A stretch of 64,000 bases of DNA from Leptospira venezuelensis (GCF_002150035.1 NZ_NETS01000008.1:558001-622000); one strand, 5' to 3'; shown: positions 44,132 through 53,511, numbered from the stretch's first letter. Notes: generated by a model not told the origin, from the letters alone. Translations and numbers: made by a program.

Positions 44132-45820
44132 ATGAGTCTTAACGGATTAAATTTCTATTCCTATCTTAGCAAGATCCGAATTCTTAAAACCTATTCCAGT
44201 AAAATTATGCTGGTCGCATTCCTCGGGACCCATGTTCCACTAATCACACTTCTGTTATTTTTCGTAATTTCCACAGTACAAGATATACAAACTGCCCTGA
44301 AAATTCTAGGAATCGCACTTGTGGCGACTCTTGTAGGAACTGCGGCTACACTTCTTGCATTACATAAACTTTTAACTCCGGTTGTACTCACTTCCAAATC
44401 CCTAAACAGATATCTGAGCGAAAGAGAGATCCCAAATCTACCTACGGTATTCCAAGACGAAGCCGGTTCATTGATGGCGGATACCGTTACAACAGTGCGA
44501 AAGTTGGATGATCTCATCCATTATATGGCAAACTATGATGGGCTTTCCGGATTACCGAACAGAGATCTATTCTTAGAAAGATTAAGTAACTCTTTACATG
44601 AACTTTCTATGAGAGAAGAAATATTAAGCTTTCCGATTCTTTCTTTAGAAGCGACCCATTTAAAACAAATACGATCCAATTTTGGTGTGCATATGGGAGA
44701 TCTTTATCTAAGATCATTGGTGCAAAAATTGGAAACAATGCTTGGGCCTGAAACAGTTCTAGCAAGAACTGGAGATGGGGAATTCTCCTTTTTCCCCTTA
44801 CCTTCTTCTTCCCAAATTTTAGAAACTGATTCTGAGATTTGGGCAGGAAAGATCCAAGACAGCACATCTTCTCCGTTAAACGTTGTAGACCAACAGATCT
44901 CTTCAGAGATCCGAATCGGAATATCAGTTTTTCCTTATGATGGAAAATCTTCCGACCAACTTTTATGGAAATCTGAGACTGCATTAAGCCAAGCGAAACT
45001 TTCTGGAACTTCTAAGATCCAAACCTATTCTTCCGAATGGAAAGAAAGAATGAAGGAGAAATATCTTCTCGAAAAGGATCTAAAACTTGCGATCTCTAAA
45101 AATCAATTGTTCATTCAATATCAGCCCAGGATTGAAGTTCAAACAGGCAAAAAGATCTCGGCAGAAGCTTTACTGAGATGGAATCATCCTGAATACGGAG
45201 TCATCTCCCCCACTATATTCATCCCTATTGCAGAAGAAAGTGGTATTATTGGAGAAATGGGAGAATGGGTTCTTTCTAAATCCATGGAAGACCTGGGAAA
45301 TTGGAAGAAGAGAGGACTTCCTCCCATCCGTATTTCCGTAAATTTATCCGCTAAACAATTGGAAGATAAGAATATAACTAAGAAAGTTTTGGATATATTG
45401 GAGAAGAATAGTTTAAGCGTGGAAGACCTGGAGCTTGAAATAACTGAATCCAGCTTAATTACCAATATACAATCCGCTTTGGAAATTTTAGGAGAATTGC
45501 ATTCCTGGGGAATTTCTCTTGCTTTGGACGATTTCGGAACAGGATACTCCAGTCTTTCTTATTTAAGTAAAATACCACTCAAAACTTTGAAGGTGGATCA
45601 ATCCTTTGTCCGCAAAATCCTAACAGATGCGAATTCGTTAGCGATTTCTAAAACAATCGTCGCATTAGGAAAAAGTTTAGGACTCCGCATCACAGCAGAA
45701 GGTGTAGAAACAGAAATGCAAATGCGCAAGATTAAAGACCTAGGCTGCGACGAAGCGCAGGGATATTTTTTAAGTAAACCTATCCTCTTAGAAGAATTAG
45801 AGAAATTCGTTCAAACCTAA
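44132..45820 (+). CDS. EAL-domain phosphodiesterase with degenerate GGDEF
   Basis: 562 residues from the ATG at 44132, preceded by an AAGGAAA ribosome site. Two membrane segments (about 26-75) and a HAMP-like linker lead to a GGDEF-type domain whose signature is altered to GDGEF (residues 214-218), so it should not make cyclic di-GMP. The EAL domain is intact: EALLRW from residue 345, then ISVNLSAKQLEDKN, ELEITESSL, ALDDFGTGYSSLSYL and ITAEGVET. It probably degrades cyclic di-GMP in response to a membrane signal. Monocistronic as far as seen. Confidence 0.88.
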   Translation: MSLNGLNFYSYLSKIRILKTYSSKIMLVAFLGTHVPLITLLLFFVISTVQDIQTALKILGIALVATLVGTAATLLALHKLLTPVVLTSKSLNRYLSEREIPNLPTVFQDEAGSLMADTVTTVRKLDDLIHYMANYDGLSGLPNRDLFLERLSNSLHELSMREEILSFPILSLEATHLKQIRSNFGVHMGDLYLRSLVQKLETMLGPETVLARTGDGEFSFFPLPSSSQILETDSEIWAGKIQDSTSSPLNVVDQQISSEIRIGISVFPYDGKSSDQLLWKSETALSQAKLSGTSKIQTYSSEWKERMKEKYLLEKDLKLAISKNQLFIQYQPRIEVQTGKKISAEALLRWNHPEYGVISPTIFIPIAEESGIIGEMGEWVLSKSMEDLGNWKKRGLPPIRISVNLSAKQLEDKNITKKVLDILEKNSLSVEDLELEITESSLITNIQSALEILGELHSWGISLALDDFGTGYSSLSYLSKIPLKTLKVDQSFVRKILTDANSLAISKTIVALGKSLGLRITAEGVETEMQMRKIKDLGCDEAQGYFLSKPILLEELEKFVQT

Positions 45821-45895
45821 CTACACTTCTCCGCAACTTTACGACTAATCAGATTCGATTAGTTCCTTCTCTTCTCATTCTTTTACATTATTACA

Positions 45896-45912
45896 TTTAA
45901 TCTGTTTGTAAC
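45896..45912 (+). promoter_or_regulatory. Pho-box-like repeat pair upstream of 45969 gene
   Basis: Two hexamers, TTTAAT at 45896 and TGTAAC at 45907, exactly 11 bp apart. This is the weakest of five such arrays in the locus, with only one good unit. A possible -10, CTTAAT, lies 10 nt downstream, about 40 nt before the start codon. Confidence 0.45.
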
Positions 45913-45968
45913 AGTTCTCGTCTTAATCGAATTGCACGAGTATCCATACTTTCCATAAGGAGGATACA

Positions 45969-46298
45969 GTGAATCGGAAGTATTACATTATGATTACGAG
46001 AACTATTATTACAATTTCAATTTTTCTAATATGTTTGGGAAACCTTTCTGCAGATACAGTGACCAATACTAAAACCAAAGAAGTGATTGAGAACGTAAAA
46101 ACTACTCAGACAGAACAGGGTGTGATCGTTGAGTTCGAAGACGGCTCCCGTAGAGGTTTTGACAGAACGTCCGTTACTGTTGAAGCAAAACCCGTAGAGT
46201 GGAAACAAAAGGATCAGGAAAACTATCCTGATAAGGAAAGATACACTGATTATGCAATTTTCGGTGGGATTTTCTTAGTAATACTACTTTTACCCTAA
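45969..46298 (+). CDS. Small exported or membrane protein
   Basis: 109 residues from a GTG at 45969 with a very strong ribosome site (AAGGAGG, 7 nt before). A signal sequence (residues about 8-28, TIITISIFLICLGNLSA) is followed by a small basic/acidic domain (GVIVEFEDGSRRGFDRTSV) and a C-terminal membrane segment (YAIFGGIFLVILLLP). The strong ribosome site suggests high synthesis. Not recognised, but it is the first gene of the phosphate-acquisition stretch and its promoter has a Pho-box-like pair. Confidence 0.65.
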   Translation: MNRKYYIMITRTIITISIFLICLGNLSADTVTNTKTKEVIENVKTTQTEQGVIVEFEDGSRRGFDRTSVTVEAKPVEWKQKDQENYPDKERYTDYAIFGGIFLVILLLP

Positions 46299-46309
46299 AG
46301 AACCAAAAC

Positions 46310-46356
46310 CTTAACAAGTACGTAATCAAGTCGTAAAGTATTTTATCTAACATAAT
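46310..46356 (+). promoter_or_regulatory. Pho-box-like array and -10 upstream of beta-helix lipoprotein
   Basis: Three hexamers spaced exactly 11 bp apart: CTTAAC at 46310, CGTAAT at 46321 and CGTAAA at 46332. A -10 box CATAAT at 46351-46356 follows 13 nt after the last. This is the geometry of a PhoB site, which replaces the -35 element in other bacteria. The array is 77 nt upstream of the 46414 start. Confidence 0.7.
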
Positions 46357-46413
46357 CCTCGAGGTCGATCGGATTTCGGCCTCTTTTCAGAATGAATAGG
46401 AGAAATTCGATCC

Positions 46414-48366
46414 ATGAAATCTTTAAATAAAAAAGTCTCGAAAGCAGTTAGCGCTCTTGCAGTTGCTATTGCTCTTGTAGGCTGTGATTCCGGCGGAGGC
46501 GGTGACCTTACTGGTTTAGCTTTAGCTGGACTAAGTGGAAATACCACTTACGCTAAGGCGTCTATAGCCGCAAAAGTTAGAAAAGGAAATTCGGGTTCCG
46601 ATGTTGCTCTTTCCACAGGAACTGCAGCAACGGCTACAACTCCTGAAACACGGAGAGAAGTTGTTTTTGTTAGAGCGAGTACCTCTAAAGACTTTACCAC
46701 TACAGCATCAGGTGCTGGAGCTTCCGCTCCCGCTGATAACGGAGACTTTGGTTTTGTTTTAAGTGTGCCTTCTGCAACAGCCACGGTATCTGCAACAGTA
46801 TATACCTTACGCGAACTTACTTGCGAAGAACTAGACAAATCCAGAACAGGAACCTCAGCAGCTGCTTGGACATCTGATCCAACTGGTGGTCGTTGTGGTT
46901 TCTTTGACAGTGGAGTTGCGGCTTCTCCGAGTAGAATTGCTGAATATAATGCAATTTTAGACAACCCGGCAAATTACACTCTTCCGCTTGGAACCTTTGA
47001 TTTTGTATTTAATATCGATCCTTCAGATCCAAATATAGCAGGAACAGTTACTATCGCTAATGAGTCAGGAGTACATATAGTTGCAGCAAACGGACAAACT
47101 GCTGTTCCGTTCGCTCTAGTAACTGTTACCGGTGTATATTCTAATCCTAATGCAACCGTTGGAGAGAACGTTTGCGATTCGATCGGAAATCCTACAATCA
47201 TCCAAGGAAACATTAACAGCCCAATTACTTTAGGTAAATATACTCTATTAAGAGGAACTGTTTTTGTTAATAATGTAAAAGTCACCGTTCCAAAAGGTTC
47301 CGTAATCTACGGAGAAAGAGGATCTTCACTTTTCTTTAAAGGTGGAGAATTAGAGACTAAAGGAACTGCTGCTGAGCCAGTATGTTTCACTTCTGCTCAG
47401 AGACATGGTTCCAGATTCCCTGGAGACTGGGGTGGAATCGTATTCATCGGAAACGGAAACGCAACACGTACTTCGACTACCGAAGGAACTACTCCTCAAA
47501 CATATCCTGGCGCCAACTCTATGTCTGTAAAACTTAGATACACCATCGTAGAGTTTGCAGGAAACGAGGTAGCTCCTGGAGACGAGTTAAACTCACTTTC
47601 TCAATACGCAGTCAACACAATCGATTACAAGTTCGTTCAAGCTCATAGAGGATTGGATGACTCCTTCGAATGGTGGGGCGGTGGTAAAGCTCCAAGCACA
47701 CACGATATGAAATTCATGATCGGTTCAGGCTCTATGGACGATGACTTCGACATGGATGAAGGTTTCTCTGGAAACTTGAAGTATCTTGTTTCCATCAAGT
47801 ATCCTAAAGCTTGTGGGGGCTCTGCTTCTACAGATCCACATGGATTCGAAATGGACGGAAGACATTCCGGCACTTGTACGAATTCTCAAAATCCTGCAAC
47901 TACCGATTGTTCTAACCCAACAGTAGCTAACTTCACTACTTTAGGTTTAGGAATCAGCGGCGGCGCAGGTATGCGTGCAAGAGAAGGATTATTAGGAACA
48001 TTCACTGAAGGTTTGATCTACGGTTTTGCAACTAGAATTAATGCAGGAGAAGCTTCCGGTTTCTCAAACACTATTTCTAACATTACAGTGGTTTCCGACA
48101 GTGCAACTGATACTTTAGCAGCAAGTGCGAATGGTTTTATTACCATCAATGGAACTTCATCACTTACTTCTATCCCAGTAACTGATATCGGCTCCGTTCA
48201 AGATCCAGTAGGATGCGGTTTTGGAACTAAACCAGATCTAAAAACATCAGCTTCCGTATCAAGCGGTAACACAGGCGGTGTTCCTCTGAATCTGAGTGAA
48301 ACAGTAGATTCAGTAAATGTGCCTGTAAACTGGCCAGCTGGATGGACCGTTTGGAGATCTCGCTAA
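46414..48366 (+). CDS. Secreted beta-helix lipoprotein
   Basis: 650 residues. The signal peptide ends in ALVGC (Cys24). The first third is Ala/Thr/Ser-rich and low-complexity. From about residue 275 a right-handed beta-helix begins, with the words TVPKGSVIYGERGSSLFFKG, PGDWGGIVFIGNGNA, RYTIVEFAGNE, RGLDDSFEWWGGG and SGSMDDDFDMDEGFSGN. These are typical of a family of surface beta-helix proteins coded next to TonB-dependent receptors in Bacteroidetes. It would sit in the outer membrane. It carries a Pho-box-like promoter, a strong ribosome site (AGGAGAAA) and a terminator after it. Likely ligand capture for the receptor downstream. Confidence 0.75.
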   Translation: MKSLNKKVSKAVSALAVAIALVGCDSGGGGDLTGLALAGLSGNTTYAKASIAAKVRKGNSGSDVALSTGTAATATTPETRREVVFVRASTSKDFTTTASGAGASAPADNGDFGFVLSVPSATATVSATVYTLRELTCEELDKSRTGTSAAAWTSDPTGGRCGFFDSGVAASPSRIAEYNAILDNPANYTLPLGTFDFVFNIDPSDPNIAGTVTIANESGVHIVAANGQTAVPFALVTVTGVYSNPNATVGENVCDSIGNPTIIQGNINSPITLGKYTLLRGTVFVNNVKVTVPKGSVIYGERGSSLFFKGGELETKGTAAEPVCFTSAQRHGSRFPGDWGGIVFIGNGNATRTSTTEGTTPQTYPGANSMSVKLRYTIVEFAGNEVAPGDELNSLSQYAVNTIDYKFVQAHRGLDDSFEWWGGGKAPSTHDMKFMIGSGSMDDDFDMDEGFSGNLKYLVSIKYPKACGGSASTDPHGFEMDGRHSGTCTNSQNPATTDCSNPTVANFTTLGLGISGGAGMRAREGLLGTFTEGLIYGFATRINAGEASGFSNTISNITVVSDSATDTLAASANGFITINGTSSLTSIPVTDIGSVQDPVGCGFGTKPDLKTSASVSSGNTGGVPLNLSETVDSVNVPVNWPAGWTVWRSR

Positions 48367-48391
48367 GCTAAGCTTAATACCAATGTGAATG

Positions 48392-48421
48392 AAAGACCTC
48401 CCGCTATCGGGAGGTCTTTTT
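48392..48421 (+). terminator. Intrinsic terminator after beta-helix lipoprotein
   Basis: AAAGACCTCCCG at 48392-48403 pairs with CGGGAGGTCTTT across a 4-nt loop, with more T following. A strong 12-bp intrinsic terminator, so the beta-helix gene is probably made at higher level than, or separately from, the next genes. Confidence 0.9.
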
Positions 48422-48461
48422 ATACAAATTATATAAAAATAAATTTCCGGAAAAAGTCTGA

Positions 48462-49040
48462 ATGAACCGTATACTCAATCTTTTGTTTATAACGTTTTTA
48501 TTAATCATAATATCCTATAATTGCAAAAAAGAACAAGCAGAGGGCGATCCAGAATATCAGAAAAAAGTGGAAGAAGCTCGAAAGTATCTAAAAGCTCATA
48601 TTCACGAAAGCTACGATATAAGTGAAACAAGTGCAACAAGGGACTCCGCTGTCGCAAATTATTTGGACGCCGTAAATCGTGGACAAACAGATAAATATAT
48701 CTGCACCAAACAAGAGTATTTAGATATATTCTTACCTAATACTTTAGAAGAAAACACTCTCACATCCAATATGCCTTTAGATCAAGCTTGGGAAATTACT
48801 GAGCTTCGAAGAAAGGTGGCACTTGAACAACTTCAAGCTGTTTTAAAAAAGGAAAAAAATAAACCGATCAAGATCGAGACCTTAACCTGGAGAGATCAGG
48901 TACGTCAACTTAACGTTCTCAAAGGTCATCGAGTGGGAAACCTGATTATACGAGTCGGAAATAGATCAATCATGTTAGAACAAATACGATTAGTAATCGA
49001 ACACAAAGGAAAGTTCAAACTGTGCGTTATTGGAGCTTAA
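48462..49040 (+). CDS. Lipoprotein beside the TonB-dependent receptor
   Basis: 192 residues. The signal peptide ends IISYNC (Cys21), so lipidated. The mature part is charged and helical, then beta-rich (RVGNLIIRVGNRSIMLEQIRLVIEHKGKFKLCVIG). No domain recognised. It lies after the terminator at 48392 and 11 nt before the receptor gene, a typical location for a surface-exposed lipoprotein cap that works with a TonB-dependent receptor, as SusD does with SusC. It is not a SusD homologue by its sequence. Promoter not found. Confidence 0.65.
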   Translation: MNRILNLLFITFLLIIISYNCKKEQAEGDPEYQKKVEEARKYLKAHIHESYDISETSATRDSAVANYLDAVNRGQTDKYICTKQEYLDIFLPNTLEENTLTSNMPLDQAWEITELRRKVALEQLQAVLKKEKNKPIKIETLTWRDQVRQLNVLKGHRVGNLIIRVGNRSIMLEQIRLVIEHKGKFKLCVIGA

Positions 49041-49051
49041 TTTATAAAAAA

Positions 49052-52018
49052 ATGAAAGATAAACGTATGAAAATTAAAAAGATTATCATATTCTTTCTAC
49101 TACTATCCCTTTCAGCACCTGCTTGGGGACAAAGAGTAGGAAAAATCCGAGGAAAAATCGTGGATGGAGACAATGGTGAAGCCGTTTTCGGTGCAACTAT
49201 TGTAGTTCGATCCATCAAAAAATTCGCCAAATCAGATTTCGACGGTGCCTATGATCTAGAACTTCCTTTAGGAACTCATGAAGTTGAGTTTCAAATGTTA
49301 GGATATTCTCCTCAGAAACGTTCCGTAACAGTAACCGCAGGTAAACCGCAAGTTGTGAATATAACTTTCGGTTTGCAAACTCTTGAAACAGTGGATGTGA
49401 AAGGTAGAGCTTTAAACGATGCAGAAGCTGCTCTTTTATCATTACAAAAAAAGTCTTCGGCGGTTTCAGATGGAATCTCTAAAGAAGCTATTAAGAAAAG
49501 CCCTGATTCATCCGCCGGAGAAGTAGTACGAAGAGTCACCGGTATAACTTTAGTTGGTGGTAAGTTCGTATTCGTTCGCGGTCTTGGAGAACGTTATTCA
49601 AACACAGAATTAAACGATACATTAGTACCTTCTACGGAACCGGATAAACGAGTTGTCGCTCTGGATATCTTTCCCTCTGGAGTTCTTAAAAATGTTAGGA
49701 TCATTAAAACGTTTATTCCAGAACTTCCTGCAGAGTTTTCAGGAGGCCTTGTTAAAATTGAAACCCAGGAATATCCGGAAGAAAAACAACTGAGCGTATC
49801 AGTTGGGGCCGGCGGAAATTACAATACAACTGGTCATAAATTCATGAGTATGAACCAAGGGAATATGTTGGGCGGTGTTAATTCTAACCAACATAATCCT
49901 CTTGCTGATTCAGGAAATAAAGGTCTAGTTTTTGAGCCAGGAAGTATGTTTGGAGGAATTCAGCCTGAAATCACACAAACAGGGCCGACGTTATATAATC
50001 AAAAATGGACTCCAAATTCAGGCCCAGCTTCTTTTGATAAGAACTTCTCTATAAATTATGGAGATACGTTTAAAATAGGAAGCACTTCTAGGTTAGGAAT
50101 TTTAGTAGGATCTACCTATAATAGAAACTATAGGTTCAGAGAAGAAAGTTCAAGAACGTATCAAGCAAGCCAAATCTCAGAACTCACTCCTGCCGGAACT
50201 AGATTGATCCAGCAACAAAAGCAGGATGCAGACCTTTATATTGAAGAAAGGAACTGGGGAAATAACTTAAACTTGGCTTATGAAATAACGAAGGGACAGC
50301 AAATCTTTATGAAAACTTTGTTTTCTCAACAAGGAGAAAGCGTAGTACGAGATTCTGTTGGTCAAGACAATATCAACGCAGCTGACTTTAAATCTTTAAC
50401 TACCCAATACACAAGCAGTCGCGTCTTCCATAATACATTTGGAGGAGATCATGCTTTAAATTGGTTTGGAGACAGAGCCCATAAATTCGATTGGAGAATA
50501 AATTTTGCGCAAGCGGTTAGAGAGCAACCGGACTTACAACAGCAAGTTTGGAAAAAATCTTTCTCGGATCCTAATCCTCTAAATTACACTCGTTTAGGAA
50601 ATAACCCCGATGCTTCCAGATTCTTCTCTGATTCAGTTGATAATAGCCGTACTGCTAAATTTAACTATGAAATTCCATTCGACCAATGGAGTGGCTTAAA
50701 GTCCACCTTCAAGCTTGGAAGTTATACGTTGGAAAGAGATAAAAACTTTCGATTCCATGAATATGGACAAAAAACTAATTTTCCTATCTCTTCTTTAGAA
50801 TTCTATCCGATCCCTGGAGAAATATATTCTAACCCGCTTCTTTTTCAGCAAAATACATATACGTTCTCGGAAAGACAGGTTGAATCAAACGCATACGACG
50901 CATTCCAAAGATTACAGGCTTACTATTCTCAGGTAGAACTACCAATACTTCCGAAATTAAAAGTTCTTTTTGGAGCTCGTTACGAAGATAGCTATCAAAA
51001 AGTAAGAACTTTCGTAACAAGAGACGTCAACAATCCTTCGTTTCTTGCTGATTATGGTTGTGGGGTTCGCAATGAAGATGTTCGTTTAGCATTAGTAAAA
51101 AATAATACCTGCGATCCGACAAATAACGGTATTGGTGAATTAAGAACAAAAGATACGCTCCCATCATTCAATCTTAACTGGGAGTTTAAAGATAATCAAA
51201 TTTTACGTGTTGCCGCTACCCAGACGCTAACTCGTCCAGATTTAAGGGAATTATCTCCTTTTGGATTTACTCCTTATTTCGGAGCGAACCGTATTTTTGG
51301 TAACTCTGATTTAAGAAGATCTTATATCCATAACTATGATGTTCGATATGAATATTATCTAACTTCTTCGGATTATATTGGAGTTGGAGCCTTCTTCAAA
51401 CAAATATCTAGCCCGATCGAGATGATCGGTCAACCGGTAGCAGGAAGTATCAGCCAACGTTTCACTTATCTTAATGCGGAACAAGGTACTATCCGAGGAG
51501 TAGAGTTCGACTTTAGAAAAGAGATCACTGACCGTATTCGTTTCGAGACAAATATGTTCTTTATCCAGTCGAGAGTCGATGTTATTTCTTGGGAGCAATA
51601 TATCGCTGCTAAGACCGGAATATTGGATCCTTTATCTAAAGCCGCAGCTTATAACCCGACCAATCTTTCTCGTCCTTTGCAAGGACAATCTCCATTCGTA
51701 TTTAACGTGAAATTAGATTTCCATTTAGATGAAAAAAAGAGGCATAATCTAGGTTTCTATTACAACTACTTCGGAGATCGACTCTATTCAGTGGGCGCAA
51801 ACGGACTTCCTGATGCATATGAAAGAGCGGTCGGTTTGACAGACGTTGTTTTCACTACCAAAAGAGGAGATCACTTAGAATTTAAAGTTTCCGCTCAGAA
51901 TATTTTTGACACTCGATATAGAGTATATCAGAAGAATGAGCTAACCGGTGAAAAAGAACTATTCCTTTCCTATAGAACTGGTGTAAGTTACTCTTTCCAA
52001 GCTACTTATAAACTTTAA
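49052..52018 (+). CDS. TonB-dependent outer-membrane receptor
   Basis: 988 residues from the ATG at 49052; a GTG at 49022 (998 residues) overlaps the gene before and one at 49067 is possible. Signal peptide IIIFFLLLSLSAPAWGQ, then a carboxypeptidase-regulatory-like beta sandwich (GKIRGKIVDGDNGEAVFGAT, SDFDGAYDLELPLGTHEVEF), the plug (EVVRRVTGITLVGGKFVFVR, LGERYSNTELN), then a large beta-barrel. Such receptors import large or scarce nutrients using TonB energy. Next to ExbB/ExbD/TonB and Pst genes, the substrate is probably a phosphate-containing compound, an inference from context. Confidence 0.88.
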   Translation: MKDKRMKIKKIIIFFLLLSLSAPAWGQRVGKIRGKIVDGDNGEAVFGATIVVRSIKKFAKSDFDGAYDLELPLGTHEVEFQMLGYSPQKRSVTVTAGKPQVVNITFGLQTLETVDVKGRALNDAEAALLSLQKKSSAVSDGISKEAIKKSPDSSAGEVVRRVTGITLVGGKFVFVRGLGERYSNTELNDTLVPSTEPDKRVVALDIFPSGVLKNVRIIKTFIPELPAEFSGGLVKIETQEYPEEKQLSVSVGAGGNYNTTGHKFMSMNQGNMLGGVNSNQHNPLADSGNKGLVFEPGSMFGGIQPEITQTGPTLYNQKWTPNSGPASFDKNFSINYGDTFKIGSTSRLGILVGSTYNRNYRFREESSRTYQASQISELTPAGTRLIQQQKQDADLYIEERNWGNNLNLAYEITKGQQIFMKTLFSQQGESVVRDSVGQDNINAADFKSLTTQYTSSRVFHNTFGGDHALNWFGDRAHKFDWRINFAQAVREQPDLQQQVWKKSFSDPNPLNYTRLGNNPDASRFFSDSVDNSRTAKFNYEIPFDQWSGLKSTFKLGSYTLERDKNFRFHEYGQKTNFPISSLEFYPIPGEIYSNPLLFQQNTYTFSERQVESNAYDAFQRLQAYYSQVELPILPKLKVLFGARYEDSYQKVRTFVTRDVNNPSFLADYGCGVRNEDVRLALVKNNTCDPTNNGIGELRTKDTLPSFNLNWEFKDNQILRVAATQTLTRPDLRELSPFGFTPYFGANRIFGNSDLRRSYIHNYDVRYEYYLTSSDYIGVGAFFKQISSPIEMIGQPVAGSISQRFTYLNAEQGTIRGVEFDFRKEITDRIRFETNMFFIQSRVDVISWEQYIAAKTGILDPLSKAAAYNPTNLSRPLQGQSPFVFNVKLDFHLDEKKRHNLGFYYNYFGDRLYSVGANGLPDAYERAVGLTDVVFTTKRGDHLEFKVSAQNIFDTRYRVYQKNELTGEKELFLSYRTGVSYSFQATYKL

Positions 52019-52041
52019 TCTCAGGTTCTCTAACGTTATGC

Positions 52042-52080
52042 AAAACTCCCTTTGGCCAAAAGCCTTAGGGAGTTTTTTTA
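52042..52080 (+). terminator. Intrinsic terminator after the receptor gene
   Basis: AAAACTCCCT and AGGGAGTTTT pair with an inner GGC-caaaa-GCC stem, followed by a run of T to 52080. It closes the receptor transcript before the exbB promoter. Confidence 0.88.
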
Positions 52081-52154
52081 TTCCTCCCCTCACTATTACA
52101 ATCCCGCATCAAACCCTTCGTCCCTACTCCACTTGCCCATCTCCCTCTCCCCAA

Positions 52155-52209
52155 ACTAACCAACCCGTAACTGCTTCGTAATATATATGTAACTCAAATC
52201 ACGTAAAAA
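52155..52209 (+). promoter_or_regulatory. Pho-box-like array upstream of exbB
   Basis: Four hexamers, exactly 11 bp apart: ACTAAC at 52155, CGTAAC at 52166, CGTAAT at 52177 and TGTAAC at 52188. A candidate -10, TAAAAA at 52204-52209, lies 10 nt after the last. The strongest of the arrays in number of in-phase units. It would drive exbB-exbD-exbD-tonB. If this -10 is right, RNA starts near 52216. Confidence 0.75.
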
Positions 52210-52225
52210 TGTCTCATTACTTCTT

Positions 52226-53056
52226 ATGGAGCTTTCGAAAGCTATGCATAATCGATATACTAATCTCTCTCTACGCCAATGGATCGCCATTGCACTTGTA
52301 GGAGGATTTGTCCTAACTGCAACTTTACCTACTTTTTCTCAAGACGCTGCGCCAACTGACGCAAACAAAACCGAACAAACTACTGCACCTGCAGAACAAC
52401 CTGCTCCAGCTCCTGCTGAAAAAAGTGGGACTTGGGGATTTGTAGACCTATTCAATAAAGGCGGATGGACAATGTATCCATTGGCTCTTTCTTCTATCAT
52501 CGCACTTGGAATTATTTTTGAAAGGATCTACTTCCTTACTACTTCCAAACTTCTTCCTAAAGGTTTTAATATCGATTTAGGGGAGAAGGTTGATGAAAAA
52601 GGTTTCGATGGAGCGAAAGAATTCATCGACGCAAACCCTTCTTACAAAATTTCTGATATCTTGAAAAACGGTATCGATGTATCCGCTGGTAACGCAGAAA
52701 TTTTTGCAAAAGGTATCGAGAGAGAAGCTGCAGAAGTGATCGTGGTTCTCGAAAGAGGACTTGTGATCTTAGCCGCTGTTTCGACTATCGCACCTCTTAT
52801 CGGGTTTTTAGGAACAGTTTCTGGTATGATCAACGCATTCGATGCGATTGCAAATGCGGATCAAGTAAATGCAAAAGTAGTTGCGGGCGGTATTAAAGAA
52901 GCTCTTATCACCACTGCGGCTGGTTTGATCATCGCAATTCCTGCAATGACTTTCCACCAATATCTGACTTCCAGAATTGACGGATTCACTTCCGAAGTGG
53001 AAGAAGCTGCCAATAGAATTTATAAAGAATTCCTAAAACGTAACGCAAGAGCTTAA
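52226..53056 (+). CDS. exbB: ExbB/TolQ-type proton channel
   Basis: 276 residues, or 270 from the ATG at 52244. An N-terminal hydrophobic segment ending TLPTFSQ and a Pro/Ala/Glu-rich linker precede the MotA/TolQ/ExbB domain: WTMYPLALSSIIALGIIFERI, ERGLVILAAVSTIAPLIGFLGTVSGMINAF, ALITTAAGLIIAIPAM. With ExbD it makes the proton channel that powers TonB. Two start codons are possible with a 14-bp palindrome AGCTTTCGAAAGCT between them. It is first in a four-gene unit. Confidence 0.93.
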   Translation: MELSKAMHNRYTNLSLRQWIAIALVGGFVLTATLPTFSQDAAPTDANKTEQTTAPAEQPAPAPAEKSGTWGFVDLFNKGGWTMYPLALSSIIALGIIFERIYFLTTSKLLPKGFNIDLGEKVDEKGFDGAKEFIDANPSYKISDILKNGIDVSAGNAEIFAKGIEREAAEVIVVLERGLVILAAVSTIAPLIGFLGTVSGMINAFDAIANADQVNAKVVAGGIKEALITTAAGLIIAIPAMTFHQYLTSRIDGFTSEVEEAANRIYKEFLKRNARA

Positions 53057-53088
53057 GCTTAGTTCTTCCCATTAATTAGGACAGAAAT

Positions 53089-53508
53089 ATGATTCAGCTT
53101 AAGAAAAAAAGAGGTTTGGAAGAGATTTCAGCCTCTTCCATGTCGGATATCGCGTTTCTTCTTCTCGTATTTTTTATGGTGACCGCGGTGTTTTTTGTGA
53201 AGGAAGGTTTGAATATCCAACTTCCCCGTAAAAACTCCAACCCCACCCTAGTTTTAAGAGAGAATATCTACGAGATATTGGTGGCAGGCGAAACGATCAA
53301 GATGAGGAATAAAATCCTCGGAACTCGTGATTACAAGGATCTAGCAGAATTCAGAAAGGATCTGAACGACCTGGAAATCCCTAATCTCGATGAAAAAGTC
53401 GCTCTGATCAAAACGACCGGCGAAACAAAATACGGAAATATGTTAGATGCTCTTTCTGCAGTGCAGTTGAGAGGATTTAAACAAGTCTCCGTAAAAAGAT
53501 TAAAATAA
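53089..53508 (+). CDS. exbD: ExbD-type transport accessory protein, copy 1
   Basis: 139 residues with one membrane segment carrying the proton-relay aspartate in SMSDIAFLLLVFFMVTAVFF, and a periplasmic domain. Binds ExbB and responds to TonB. Two exbD copies occur side by side; they share only the membrane segment closely, so they may make a heteromeric complex. Confidence 0.93.
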   Translation: MIQLKKKRGLEEISASSMSDIAFLLLVFFMVTAVFFVKEGLNIQLPRKNSNPTLVLRENIYEILVAGETIKMRNKILGTRDYKDLAEFRKDLNDLEIPNLDEKVALIKTTGETKYGNMLDALSAVQLRGFKQVSVKRLK

Positions 53509-53511
53509 GAT

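Noticed and set aside
46414..48366. Beta-helix lipoprotein read as an adhesin or toxin
   Set aside because: Beta-helix words and position next to the TonB receptor fit ligand capture better, and there is no adhesin signature.
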